NCBI GenBank assembly: GCA_021805865.1
Contig: JAJZDX010000041.1
Span: 1 to 33,643, forward strand
Source: Pseudomonadota bacterium
GTDB lineage: Bacteria; Pseudomonadota; Gammaproteobacteria; Steroidobacterales; Steroidobacteraceae
DNA: 33,643 nucleotides
Direction of reading: 5' to 3'
This document shows, one piece after another, positions 1 through 7,438 of the stretch. How positions within the stretch are numbered: position 1 is the stretch's first letter; every line of letters starts with the position of its first letter. The notes below the pieces were generated by a model. That model was not told the DNA's origin, ran no database searches, and saw only the letters and a program-made list of their open reading frames with translations. A program made the position numbers and the translations under genes.

Positions 1-163
1 TGGCCACCCCGGCGAGCACCGCGCGGATCGCCTCGATCTGCTCATCGGGGAGCGCCGAGAGATTGGCCAGCGTGCGTTTACGGACCTTCTTGCCGATCCG
101 GTACGACTCGCGCAGCAGGTACGTCGGCCGGGACGTGCGGTTCGGGACAGCATCGATGTGCAT
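1..163 (-). CDS. IS1634-family transposase, N-terminal part (runs off left edge)
   Basis: The minus strand reads an ATG at 163 followed by an open frame to the window edge. The protein begins MHIDAVPNRTSRPTYLLRES and continues with YRIGKKVRKRTLANLSALP. This is the characteristic N-terminus of IS1634-type (IS4-related) transposases, whose DDE catalytic domain would lie further left. Only about 54 residues are visible, so I cannot say whether the element is intact. The sequence between its start codon and about 325 should be the outer end of the element, because the neighbouring oxidoreductase gene loses its homology there. A second IS1634-type element lies at 21753-23957, but its N-terminal sequence differs, so the two are not copies of each other. 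Confidence 0.85.
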   Translation of the reverse strand, partial: MHIDAVPNRTSRPTYLLRESYRIGKKVRKRTLANLSALPDEQIEAIRAVLAGVA

Positions 164-228
164 GGCTACATGATGCCGCAACTGCCGTCCGCATGCAAGC
201 CGAACCCATCAAATTACATGGCTACATG
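161..228. repeat. 12-bp direct repeat at IS1634 upstream end
   Basis: The sequence CATGGCTACATG occurs at 161-172 and again at 217-228 in the same orientation. The first copy contains the transposase start codon on the minus strand. Its role is unknown; it could be a transposase-binding sub-terminal site or simply local duplication. Confidence 0.5.
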
Positions 229-290
229 CTGCACCCGGAAAACCCCGCTTCGCTCGCTCAATCTACGGAAATCTCAGGGCTTTGGTCGCC

Positions 291-1001
291 TCACCCGTAT
301 GAGGACGGGAGATAACTCCAGACTAGTCCCGCGCAGCCGACCGAGGTGCACCCGCCACCCTGCACGAAGCGCCCGGCTTCGGTGGTTACGGCGTGATACA
401 GATCGATCCACATTGCGCCCGCTTCGGCGGTGACGGCTGGCACCGCAGTGAGGTGTCCCGGGCCGCCCTGAGGGGTGAAAGCCTCATGCAGGACGATCCG
501 GTTCATCGCACGCGACCAAATCAGCAGGGAGTCCGGCGCGCTCGAGGTGCCCTGGTAACTGTGACCGCCGCCCTTGACCACCAGACGCAGTCGGTGCGCG
601 CGCGCGAAATCGACTGCGGCGGCGACATGGGCGGCAGTCCTGGCCTTCACGGCATAGGCGCTCGCCGCCGGGCTCCACGCTTCGAACCAGCCGGACACCT
701 CGGTGCCGGCGGGCTGATCACCAATGTAGAAGGGATTGTGGAGATTATTCATCACGTCGCGACACTCGGCACCGGTGGGAGTCAGTTCGCAGGCGGTGAA
801 TAGCGGATGTGGCGCAATCAGGTTCCCGTCCACGCGCTCTCTGAGCGCTGCCCAGTCGGCCGCCTTGGGCCAGGACCGATCGCCGGGACGCACTCGGCGC
901 ATGAGACCGCCTGCGCCTGCCCGAGCCGCTGATGCGACTCGGGGCAACAGCGGAACGACTGAAGCCGCGGCCAAGCTCTTGAGAATCTCTCGTCTGCGCA
1001 C
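291..1001 (-). pseudogene. FAD-binding oxidoreductase (BBE/PCMH type), 3'-truncated
   Basis: The 236-residue product starts at a GTG and has a twin-arginine signal (RRREILKSLAAASVV), so it would be exported by Tat. The PCMH-type FAD-binding domain follows: VVKGGGHSYQGTSSAPDSLL (about residues 141-160) is the classic histidine motif for covalent flavin attachment, and FVQGGGCTSVGCAGLV near the end is the second flavin-contact motif. Family members run to roughly 450-600 residues with a C-terminal berberine-bridge domain. Here homology stops right after GLV, at about 325, and a dozen unrelated codons lead to a stop. The simplest reading is disruption by the adjacent IS1634-type element. A stop codon two codons upstream of the GTG leaves no longer start. 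The truncated protein lacks the substrate domain and should be inactive. Confidence 0.8.
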
Positions 1002-1216
1002 GTTTCACCCATTCTTCGCTTTCCAGGATGCTCGAGCCGCATTGCCGATCGGTTTCGGTCAACGCGCCGCACCTGCCGGTCGCGCTCGGGAAGGGGAAAC
1101 ACGGCGCGGGGGTGCGAGTCGAACTCGGACGATAAGGATCCGCCCGCTGCTTCGCCACCGCCGAGGTGACGAGCGGCGCTCGGCGGGGACGAACGGCGTC
1201 GTGGTGGTGAGCGGAT

Positions 1217-2086
1217 TCAGCGGAGCAGGTGTTGCAGGCGGCCGCGATAGCGGCGGCTAAGGTTCACGCAGCTGCCATCGAGCAGCACGATGCGGTAGTC
1301 GCCATGGTCCCAGGGCTGGATCTCCCGGATCCGGTCGACGTTCACCACATGGGCGCGGTGGACCCGCACGAAGCGGCTCTGATCCAGCTTCTTCTCCAGT
1401 GCGGTCAGGGATTCCCGCCTGGGATAGGCGGCACCCCGAGCGTGCACGGTCACGTAGTTCCCATTGGCGTCGATTCTGTCGATATCGGAGACGCTCAGGA
1501 TGTACTCACGGTTGAGCTTTCGCACCACCAGTCGTTCGGGGTGCGTGGCGGCGACAGAGGCGTCGCCCGGCACCCCCGTGCCGCTGTCGCGCGAATCCAT
1601 CCAGAGCCCGTACACGCGGACCGCCGTGATGGCGAGCGCCAGCAGCCAGTACGTGATGAAGTCCTTGCGGTACTCGTAGAACCAGTTCAGCCACCAGCGC
1701 CCGAAGTCGTAGCGGTCGCCGAGCAGCCGGTACGCCAGGTCGCGCAGCGCCACCATGGCGGCCACGTGAACGAGCGAGAACGGCAACGTCGCAAGCAGAT
1801 TGGCCGGGAGATTGCGCAGCCAGTTTGCGGCGATCAAGGGAAACTGAGCCAACCACCAGCCGAGGGCCGGGACCAGCAGCGCGATACAGATGACGCTGGT
1901 GGACTCCCAGATGACAGGCTCCCACATCGGCAGGCGAATGCCGACCCGCGCCGAATCCGCGACCATCGTGTAAGTCTTGGACACCGCGACGGCGGCCAGC
2001 ACGACGACCATGACCGTCATTCCCCAGAGAAAAATTCTGCGTGCCGTGGCGGGCTTGAGTGGGTGGTCGGGATCCATGGCGGTCAA
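1217..2086 (-). CDS. Membrane-bound LytTR-family transcription regulator
   Basis: The 289-residue protein has about four hydrophobic segments in residues 15-175 (for example IFLWGMTVMVVVLAAVAV and VIWESTSVICIALLVPALGW). A LytTR DNA-binding domain follows at about 185-289, with IDANGNYVTVHARG, a FVRVHRAHVVNVDRI core and the terminal LSRRYRGRLQHLL. LytTR proteins bind paired direct repeats. Here the sensor is the membrane part itself, so it probably works without a separate kinase. The start ATG at 2086 precedes a second in-frame ATG three codons later; either could be used. It lies 215 bp upstream of the truncated oxidoreductase gene on the same strand, which could have been its target. I found no clear duplicate operator around it. 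Confidence 0.85.
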   Translation of the reverse strand: MTAMDPDHPLKPATARRIFLWGMTVMVVVLAAVAVSKTYTMVADSARVGIRLPMWEPVIWESTSVICIALLVPALGWWLAQFPLIAANWLRNLPANLLATLPFSLVHVAAMVALRDLAYRLLGDRYDFGRWWLNWFYEYRKDFITYWLLALAITAVRVYGLWMDSRDSGTGVPGDASVAATHPERLVVRKLNREYILSVSDIDRIDANGNYVTVHARGAAYPRRESLTALEKKLDQSRFVRVHRAHVVNVDRIREIQPWDHGDYRIVLLDGSCVNLSRRYRGRLQHLLR

Positions 2087-2366
2087 AGCCAGTACCTATT
2101 GGGGCATTATGGCTCAAACCTGGGACGCTGGCAGTGCTCGTGCTCGATTATGCGGTGAGGGCGATCATTGCGCATCAGCGACCCGGAGCCGTCGGGTGAG
2201 AGTTCCGATCAGGTGGCTGATTCGCGTCGGTCAGCGGCTGCTCGCGCGCATTGAAGGGCAGAGCGATTTGCTAGTCACGCCAAGCGACTCACGCCCAAAG
2301 AACGTGGCGACTTCACGCCGGCTGCTATTCAAAGCCGCAGCGAGCTTACGGCGTTGCCGAGGTTTG

Positions 2367-2891
2367 CTACCGCGATTCGCGGCTTGGCGGCTGATTGGTG
2401 GGCAGGGCGCGGTATGATGGCGGTGCCCGCTCGTCAACCTCTCCACTTGCTTCCAGTCGGCGCCGGATCGTCGCGACAATCTCATGCATTATCTCGATAT
2501 CCGCAACCCGAAGTCCTGCGGTTAGTTGGTTGATCCAAGGCGTCTGCAGACGCATAGCGGCATCGAACGCCTTCCGGCCCCGTTCGGTTAGCACAACCAG
2601 CTGCGCTCGGCGGTGGTGTGGATTGGGTTGAAATGCAACGAGTCCTTCAGTGGCGAGATTGTTGACGATGCGCTGGACGTTCTGACGATTGCCGCCCATG
2701 TCGCGTGCGAGCCACGCCACCGGCTGAGGACGGTCGGACGCGACGATGGTACCGATGACCTGCCAGCGGGCACTGGTCAGACCAAGGTCCGCGACCAACC
2801 GATCTCCGGCGGTCAGCATTCGATTGTTCAGCCGGAAGAGCTCAAGGACGACCTCAGTGAGGGCCCGACCGGCGGGGGTAAGCTTGCTCAT
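2367..2891 (-). CDS. MarR-family transcriptional regulator
   Basis: The 174-residue protein has the MarR winged-helix layout: an N-terminal dimer helix, LGLTSARWQVIGTIV, a recognition segment WLARDMGGNRQNVQRIVNNL (about residues 61-80), then the wing FQPNPHHRRAQLVVLTERGR. The C-terminal helix region ends in a Pro/Arg-rich tail. MarR proteins are usually ligand-responsive repressors of a divergent gene. The divergent gene here is the ABM-type oxygenase remnant at about 3020, and a palindrome overlaps the promoters between them (2909-2930). The ATG at 2891 has GAGG directly abutting it rather than a well-spaced ribosome site. The predicted -10 box lies only 8 bp from the ATG, so the mRNA may be leaderless. 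Confidence 0.9.
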   Translation of the reverse strand: MSKLTPAGRALTEVVLELFRLNNRMLTAGDRLVADLGLTSARWQVIGTIVASDRPQPVAWLARDMGGNRQNVQRIVNNLATEGLVAFQPNPHHRRAQLVVLTERGRKAFDAAMRLQTPWINQLTAGLRVADIEIMHEIVATIRRRLEASGEVDERAPPSYRALPTNQPPSRESR

Positions 2892-2899
2892 CCTCGAGC

Positions 2900-2939
2900 A
2901 TGGTACCCAATTGACATCAAGGGGTCAATTACGTACTGT
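2900..2939. promoter_or_regulatory. Divergent promoter pair with MarR-type operator palindrome
   Basis: The inverted repeat AATTGAC (2909-2915) and GTCAATT (2924-2930) is perfect, with an 8-nt spacer. On the plus strand, TTGACA (2911-2916), 17 bp, then TACTGT (2934-2939) fits a sigma-70 promoter. On the minus strand, TTGACC (2928-2923), 17 bp, then TACCAT (2905-2900) fits a promoter for marR. Both -35 boxes lie inside the palindrome arms, so a bound repressor would block both directions. Confidence 0.65.
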
Positions 2940-3019
2940 CGGTATGCAACCATATTGTCACCATGCTCAAGAGCTGAGAGGAACGTCTACGCTTTCCCTT
3001 ACGCCCGCTCGGTCCCGTC

Positions 3020-3370
3020 GTCTCCATCTTGGTCTATTTCTTCAACGTGGCAGGGAGTGAGATCCCGGCGCTGATGGCCGCCTGGGAGAAGGACGCCAAC
3101 TGGATGAAGCGTCAACCTGGCTTGATTTCGACGCAACTGCATCGCGCCATCGGCGGCAACTGCATGTTCATGAACTACGCAGTGTGGAAGTCGGTAGAGC
3201 ACTTCCGTACTGCGTTCACACACCCTGAGTTCGTCAACGCATTGGGCTGCCTCCGACGGCGCTGCGCACCGAGTGCCCGGGGTTCTGACGCCAATCAAAC
3301 GAACCCGGACCTTCGTCTTTTCTCGCTTGTCTCGCCCGAGCATAACGGAGTCGCGGACGTGGAACGATAG
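3020..3370 (+). pseudogene. Antibiotic-biosynthesis-monooxygenase (ABM) domain protein, decayed
   Basis: The frame encodes VVSILVYFFNVAGSEIPALM, then AAWEKDANWMKRQPGLISTQ, LHRAIGGNCMFMNYAVWKSV and EHFRTAFTHPEFVNALG. This is the ferredoxin-like ABM fold found in small heme- or quinol-handling monooxygenases of about 100-115 residues. The family C-terminus (a hydrophobic LF..V.VPGICV-like end) is replaced after VNALG by a low-complexity Arg-rich tail, which points to a frameshift near 3245. No ATG precedes the conserved N-terminus. The only start is TTG at 3029, which would remove the first beta-strand residues. With damage at both ends it is probably dead. It sits divergently from marR behind a TTGACA promoter, so it was probably the MarR-regulated gene. 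Confidence 0.65.
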
Positions 3371-3403
3371 ATCGTCCGCCGCGTAAACGAGCTGGAGACT
3401 GCA

Positions 3404-3796
3404 ATGGATTTGGATCTACTCCGCAAGCTTCGCGCCCTCGAAGTCGCGTTGCACCGGCCTGCCGTTCGAGGCGATGCGGCCCGCATTAAAGAACTACTGC
3501 ATCCTCGCTTTCGTGAGTTCGGGCGCTCCGGACTCGAGTATTCTCGAGACGACGTGCTGGCTGCACTTGTCGACCGGCCACTCGCGGGCGAGGTATTGTC
3601 CCAGGACTATCGGCTAGACCAACTATCCGAGATGTTGGCGCTTCTGACTTACCGATCTGCTCACGTCACCGCCAGCGGCGCCATTGAACACCACAGTCTT
3701 CGCGCATCGCTATGGGAGTTAACAGCGGCCGGATGGCAGCTCCGTTTCCATCAGGGGACGCCGACTGAGGCATTTGAAGCGCAATCCGATGGCTGA
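3404..3796 (+). CDS. DUF4440 / SnoaL-like (NTF2-fold) protein
   Basis: The 130-residue protein has the NTF2-like pattern: an N-terminal helix (LLRKLRALEVALHRPAVRGD), RIKELLHPRFREFGRSG, the helix YSRDDVLAAL and beta strands ending RASLWELTAAGWQLRFHQGT. DUF4440 proteins are small, often uncharacterised proteins with a hydrophobic pocket; some are isomerases and others bind ligands. The ATG at 3404 follows CTGGAGACTGCA, an acceptable ribosome site. It appears intact although the genes on both sides are broken. No catalytic residue can be assigned. Confidence 0.8.
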   Translation: MDLDLLRKLRALEVALHRPAVRGDAARIKELLHPRFREFGRSGLEYSRDDVLAALVDRPLAGEVLSQDYRLDQLSEMLALLTYRSAHVTASGAIEHHSLRASLWELTAAGWQLRFHQGTPTEAFEAQSDG

Positions 3797-3888
3797 GGGC
3801 TGCGATGGAGAGGCGTCCTCTCGCTCGCGGGAGGCCCCTCGGAGCTCGTTCCCGGCACTACCCGTCCAGGTCACTACTTCAGATAAAG

Positions 3889-4323
3889 ATAACCATACGC
3901 AAATCATCTCCAGCGGACGGTTCCAGAGTCATGGATATATGGCGACGAGCCGTGGACGCGACGCACGACTTCCTGAAAGCAGAAGACCGCTAGACGATCG
4001 ACGAAGAGGTGTCTGCGTTTCTCCCTCAGACCCCGCTAGATCTCGCCGTAGATGATGGCGGTCCGGTGATAGGCTTTATGCTGCTGCACGGCGATCGGAT
4101 GGAAGCTCTGTTCATCGATCCAGACTTTCACGGACACGGCATCGGCCGGTTGCTTGTCGAAGACGCGGTCAGGCGCAGCCCGAATCTCGTGACTGACGTA
4201 AACGAGCAGAACATAGCAGCGATAGGGTTCTATGAACGGCTCGGATTCCAACAGTTCGGCCGTTCGTCCCTTGATGGTCAGGGACGCCAAAATCCACTAA
4301 TCCACCTTCGATATGCGAAGTAA
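3889..4323 (+). pseudogene. GNAT acetyltransferase (YjaB-like) with in-frame amber stop and lost start
   Basis: In one frame the sequence reads ITIRKSSPADGSRVMDIWRR, then AVDATHDFLKAEDR, a TAG at 3991-3993, TIDEEVSAFLPQTPLDLAVD, GFMLLHGDRMEALFIDPDF, HGHGIGRLLVEDAVRR and IAAIGFYERLGFQQFGRS. This is a complete GNAT fold with the acetyl-CoA loop (HGHGIGR) and the C-terminal IGFYERLGF motif. Homologues usually have Gln at the TAG position, so a single C-to-T change (CAG to TAG) explains it. The natural start also appears lost: the codon before ACC ATA CGC is ATA (3889). An ATG at 3805 stays in frame but adds a non-homologous N-terminus. The second half alone lacks the first strand and helices and should be inactive. 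Confidence 0.8.
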
Positions 4324-4489
4324 TCACGACGACGACGGTGGTACCAAAACCGCGCTCCATCCCCAGAATCCGGCGGTTCCTGACCGCCACTCACACTACC
4401 CATCAAACACCGTAGCGCAGCCGCACCTGTTCAGCAAGGTTGCCGTACCAAACCTCTGCGCAACATGAACCAGACCCGAGAGCACAACC

Positions 4490-4924
4490 ATGCCCAAAAT
4501 CGCGCATCTCGTTGCGGGAATGCTCGTCCTCCTCTGTATCGCCACATTCTTCCTGTCCACCATCGTTGTCGAGCTGTTCGGCTCTCACGCGGCCGTGGCA
4601 CAGGTGAAGTCGCTCGTTGTCACGCCCGGCTTATGGATCCTGATTCCGACGCTCGCGGCCACGGGCGCAAGCGGCATGTTCCTGGCCAGGTCGCGCCGCG
4701 GCCGTCTCGTAAGTGCCAAGAAGAAGCGCATGCCGCTCATCGCCGCCAACGGACTGCTGGTGCTGGTACCGTGCGCGATTCTTCTTAACCACTGGGCGTC
4801 GGCGGGCACCTTCGACACGACCTTCTACAGCGTGCAGGCGCTTGAGTTGGTTGCCGGTGCGACCAACCTGGCCCTGATGTTCATGAACCTGCGCGACGGA
4901 CTGCGCTTGACCGGCCGGTTCTGA
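4490..4924 (+). CDS. Small integral membrane protein, four TM helices
   Basis: The 144-residue protein has hydrophobic segments at about 6-28, 46-65, 83-102 and 117-135. A basic loop between helices 2 and 3 (RSRRGRLVSAKKKR) suggests that loop is cytoplasmic. No enzyme motif is visible. The ATG at 4490 has only weak ribosome-site similarity upstream. A strong hairpin at 5007-5028 lies about 80 bp after its stop codon. I do not recognise the function. Confidence 0.7.
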   Translation: MPKIAHLVAGMLVLLCIATFFLSTIVVELFGSHAAVAQVKSLVVTPGLWILIPTLAATGASGMFLARSRRGRLVSAKKKRMPLIAANGLLVLVPCAILLNHWASAGTFDTTFYSVQALELVAGATNLALMFMNLRDGLRLTGRF

Positions 4925-5006
4925 AGGGCACCAAACGAGCGCTGCCGAACCGTTTCGCCAGTTCGCGTGGCTGACGTGCGGCTGTGTCGGTGACGAGTAT
5001 GAACAT

Positions 5007-5028
5007 ACCCTCGCCTGAAGGCGAGGGT
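5007..5028 (+). terminator. GC-rich hairpin followed by TTCT
   Basis: The 9-bp stem ACCCTCGCC/GGCGAGGGT with loop TGAA is perfect and is followed by a short T-rich stretch. It may terminate the membrane-protein gene upstream. The same core, CGCCTGAAGGCG, recurs at 5210-5221 in direct orientation, so it may instead be part of an element end. Confidence 0.5.
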
Positions 5029-5207
5029 TTCTGGGATACGGCTCAAGCCGGTGATCGTCGGCCATTCGGCCGACAGTCCACTCGGACGGCCAGCCGCTCG
5101 TCCCGCACCCGTTCGCCCCTCTTTGTTCAGCTCCCAAAACCATTCTGAACCTAACCATCCTCATGCGTACATCCGAACGTCCTCGACCTATTTCGCGGAC
5201 TTTCCGG

Positions 5208-5226
5208 CCGCCTGAAGGCGGGGGGT
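5208..5226 (+). repeat. Second CGCCTGAAGGCG hairpin
   Basis: CCGCC TGAA GGCGG followed by GGGGTTTACGGAT matches the 5007 hairpin and its GGGTTTCTGGGAT flank. The two copies are in direct orientation about 200 bp apart. Such CGCCTGAAGGCG hairpins commonly mark ends of IS200/IS605-type elements, but no TnpA or TnpB coding sequence is visible between them. Confidence 0.45.
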
Positions 5227-5252
5227 TTACGGATCCCCAACGGAGACTCTAA

Positions 5253-5586
5253 ATGGGTCTGGTGCAGCTCGGGCGGCTGCTGCGCACGGCGCTTCGACCC
5301 GATTACATCCTCAACGAGGCTTTCCGCCGGGAGCTGTTGCGGGTGCATAACCGGGGTGACGCGCTCGCACTGTGCCCGACGGGCGGCGAGCTACCCGGCC
5401 AAGCGGCATGAGGAGATGCAAGCCGTAGTCGATGCGCTGAGCCTGCTAGCCAACGTCGTGATGGCCTGGAATACGACGAAGTGGTCGGTGCGACTGCGGA
5501 CGTTCAGCAGTGTGATGGTTGCGATCACCTGCAGCGGCGCGATTTTGAGCTTTGCCCTGTGTCGCTGGTCACCCAAGCGCGAGTGA
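5253..5586 (+). pseudogene. Tn3-family transposase, C-terminal relic
   Basis: From ATG 5253 the first frame reads LGRLLRTALRPDYILNEAFR then RELLRVHNRGDAL, a signature of the C-terminal part of Tn3-family DDE transposases. A shift to another frame near 5390 continues with AKRHEEMQAVVDALSLLANV and VMAWNT, the next conserved block. The family's terminal HINFRGTF-type block is not preserved in any frame. About 110 of the roughly 1000 residues of a Tn3 transposase remain, with at least one frameshift, so it is a dead fragment. No Tn3 38-bp inverted repeat was found beside it. Confidence 0.75.
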
Positions 5587-5939
5587 CAGACCGGCGAAGG
5601 CCGCGTCGATGGGCGACGTTCTCACTCGTACCCCTCTCTTCTGGAGCGCGTCTTTCGGGTAAGACGTCGGACCCGGGCAATTTTGCAATCTGGCATATGC
5701 GGCAGGTGTCAACCCGGTCCAGCGCTTGAATACGCGGCTGAAAGTGCGCAGGTCGCGGAAGCCGAGCTGCTCGACGATCGAGTTCGGACTCGTGCGCCGC
5801 TCGAGTAAGGTGCGTGCGGCCTGGCTCAAAGCGCGGTCGCGGAGCTCGCGGAATCCCGGGAGCCCCTCTGCCCGCAGCTAGCGTCTCAGAGTTGCGATAC
5901 TGACGCCCGCCCGCCCACGCGAACTTCGCGTATCGGCCC
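5569..5939 (-). pseudogene. AraC-family regulator, C-terminal relic with in-frame amber stop
   Basis: The minus strand reads GVSIATLRR, TAG (5880-5878), LRAEGLPGFRELRDRALSQA, then ARTLLERRTSPNSIVEQLGF and RDLRTFSRVFKRWTGLTPAA in a single frame. This is the AraC double helix-turn-helix domain: VSIATLRRQL is helix-turn-helix 1 and IVEQLGFRDLRTFSRVFKRW is helix-turn-helix 2. The family has a variable polar residue, often Gln, at the TAG position, so CAG to TAG is likely. Upstream of about 5940 no AraC ligand-domain sequence is recognisable. The gene is therefore truncated as well as interrupted. Its 3' end abuts the Tn3 relic. Confidence 0.75.
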
Positions 5940-6024
5940 GCAAGGCGAGCGTCGCACGCCGACCGACATCACCGGACGCGACTCGATGCGGCGGTCGAGA
6001 TTGGCGCGGCAACTGCACGCGAGA

Positions 6025-6399
6025 TCATGGGACACCCGATCTCTGGGCCGCGCGATTCCTGGCTCGGGCAGGCGCGGCAAGCGCTGATCCCGCGACGCCC
6101 GCACAGGCATTGACGGCGTTCATCTTGCGCGTCACCTGGCCCACGCGTTCCTTGGCCGCATCGCTCAGCGTTTTTCTGACGCCGCCAACGGCTGTCGTGC
6201 TCACGCAGGCCGCAGCAGTACGCAGCGCTGCTGCGGGTGACGGCGCTGGGACCTCAAACGACGGCAAAACTGCCGGACGTGTCACTTTGGGCTTCTGCCA
6301 GAACATCGAGTAGGCCCCCCAGCCCACGATGGCTGTCAGCAGCACTCCATAGAGCGTGATTCGTGGCTTCGGAATCCGCAGCGTCACATGATCGGGCAT
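6025..6399 (-). CDS. Small one-TM protein of the envelope cluster
   Basis: The 124-residue protein has a single membrane segment at about 14-33 (ITLYGVLLTAIVGWGAYSMF) after a short basic N-terminus, so the remainder is probably periplasmic. The C-terminal part is Ala-rich with two Cys (AACVSTTAVGG and NACAGVAGS), a possible disulfide. It is the last gene of the minus-strand cluster, 166 bp after the Sel1 gene at 6566. I recognise no family. Coding confidence rests on the clean TM segment and co-direction. Confidence 0.55.
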   Translation of the reverse strand: MPDHVTLRIPKPRITLYGVLLTAIVGWGAYSMFWQKPKVTRPAVLPSFEVPAPSPAAALRTAAACVSTTAVGGVRKTLSDAAKERVGQVTRKMNAVNACAGVAGSALAAPARARNRAAQRSGVP

Positions 6400-6565
6400 C
6401 GCGTACTCTCAGTCGGCAGTTTGTGCGACACGGTGTGCACGGGATCGAAGGGCGAGCGGCGCGCGCACTGCGCAGGACGCCAATGCCGTGAAGCCACTGG
6501 GGTCCCGGTCAGGGAATGCCCAGAGCCGTCGCCAGCCGAGTCGCTCGCGATCGCGCCTCCTCCGA

Positions 6566-7438
6566 TCACGGCCGACCGCCAAACCCGACGGGCTCGACCA
6601 ATGCCGGCGCCCCGAAATCGACGACGCGGGCATGGGATGCTTTGAAGTAAAGGGTCCAGAATTGCTGCAGCTGTTGGACCTTCTGCTGCTGGTCCACGGG
6701 CGTCGATGCGCCAACGGGCTCGGCTTGGGCGCTCGGCTGCCCGGTAGGGGATGCCGGACTCAACAGTGGGCCGCTCTCCGCCGGCGGCGCGCGTTGCGCC
6801 GCAAGCCACTGCCTGGACTGCTGATCTCCCGCAGCGGCCGCTCGCTTGATCCAGGCAGCCGCGAGCTGCTGATTGCGGGGCACTCCGACACCGTGCAGAT
6901 AAAGCGCGCCCATGACTCTCATGGCCGGGACCAAGCCTTGCGCTGCCGCCCGGCCGATCCAGGCGGCACCCGCCTGGGGATTGCGAGCCGTTCCCGATCC
7001 TTGCACCAGGTCGAGTCCGGCAGCGAAACTTCCAAACGGGAGTCCCTGCCGGGCCGAGCGCATGAAGTAGGCGAAGGACTTGGCGGGATCGGCTGCAACG
7101 CCGCCCGGCCAACCCTTCAGGTACAGCTCCCCCAACACAGACTCCGACAGCGGGTCGTGGATCGCCGCTCCCGCCGTAGCGGCCCTGAGCGCCCCGATCT
7201 CATGCAAGCAGTAAAAGAGCGTCGCCATGCCCCCGAGGAACGCCGGCTTGCGCAGTGTGCGCAACTGCGCCGGCTGGGTGATTTCGGCCTCACCCGGCTG
7301 TTGCTGATGGCAGGCTGTCTCGGCAATCCGCCATGCCAGCAGGTCTTGCTGCGCATCAGGCGTCATCGCGCGACTGCGAGCCGGCATCGTCAGCAGAGCG
7401 CTGAGCGCAAGAACCGAGATCACACCCGCTATTCTCAC
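6566..7438 (-). CDS. Sel1-repeat protein (paralogue B) with FWxLYF...DFGAPAL tail
   Basis: The GTG start at 7438 overlaps the upstream Sel1 gene's TGA (GTGA), indicating translational coupling. The 290-residue product has a signal sequence (IAGVISVLALSALLTMPARSRA) and then Sel1/TPR-like repeats: VLGELYLKGWPGGVAADPAK, PFGSFAAGLDLVQGSGTARN and AMRVMGALYLHGVGVPRNQQ. A Pro/Ser/Gln linker leads to the tail VQQLQQFWTLYFKASHARVV then DFGAPALVEPVGFGG. Sel1 repeats form alpha-solenoid protein-binding scaffolds. The tail is nearly the same as in the preceding gene, which shows descent by duplication and suggests a shared partner. It is probably a periplasmic scaffold of the cluster. Confidence 0.8.
   Translation of the reverse strand: MRIAGVISVLALSALLTMPARSRAMTPDAQQDLLAWRIAETACHQQQPGEAEITQPAQLRTLRKPAFLGGMATLFYCLHEIGALRAATAGAAIHDPLSESVLGELYLKGWPGGVAADPAKSFAYFMRSARQGLPFGSFAAGLDLVQGSGTARNPQAGAAWIGRAAAQGLVPAMRVMGALYLHGVGVPRNQQLAAAWIKRAAAAGDQQSRQWLAAQRAPPAESGPLLSPASPTGQPSAQAEPVGASTPVDQQQKVQQLQQFWTLYFKASHARVVDFGAPALVEPVGFGGRP

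Noticed and set aside
1229..2158. 309-codon plus-strand open frame opposite the LytTR gene
   Set aside because: It is a shadow: His/Val/Gln-rich, without domain signals, fully antisense to a clear LytTR protein.
3991..5880. Amber codon reassignment
   Set aside because: Two in-frame TAG codons lie in genes that are also damaged elsewhere, and intact genes in the window use TAG as their stop.
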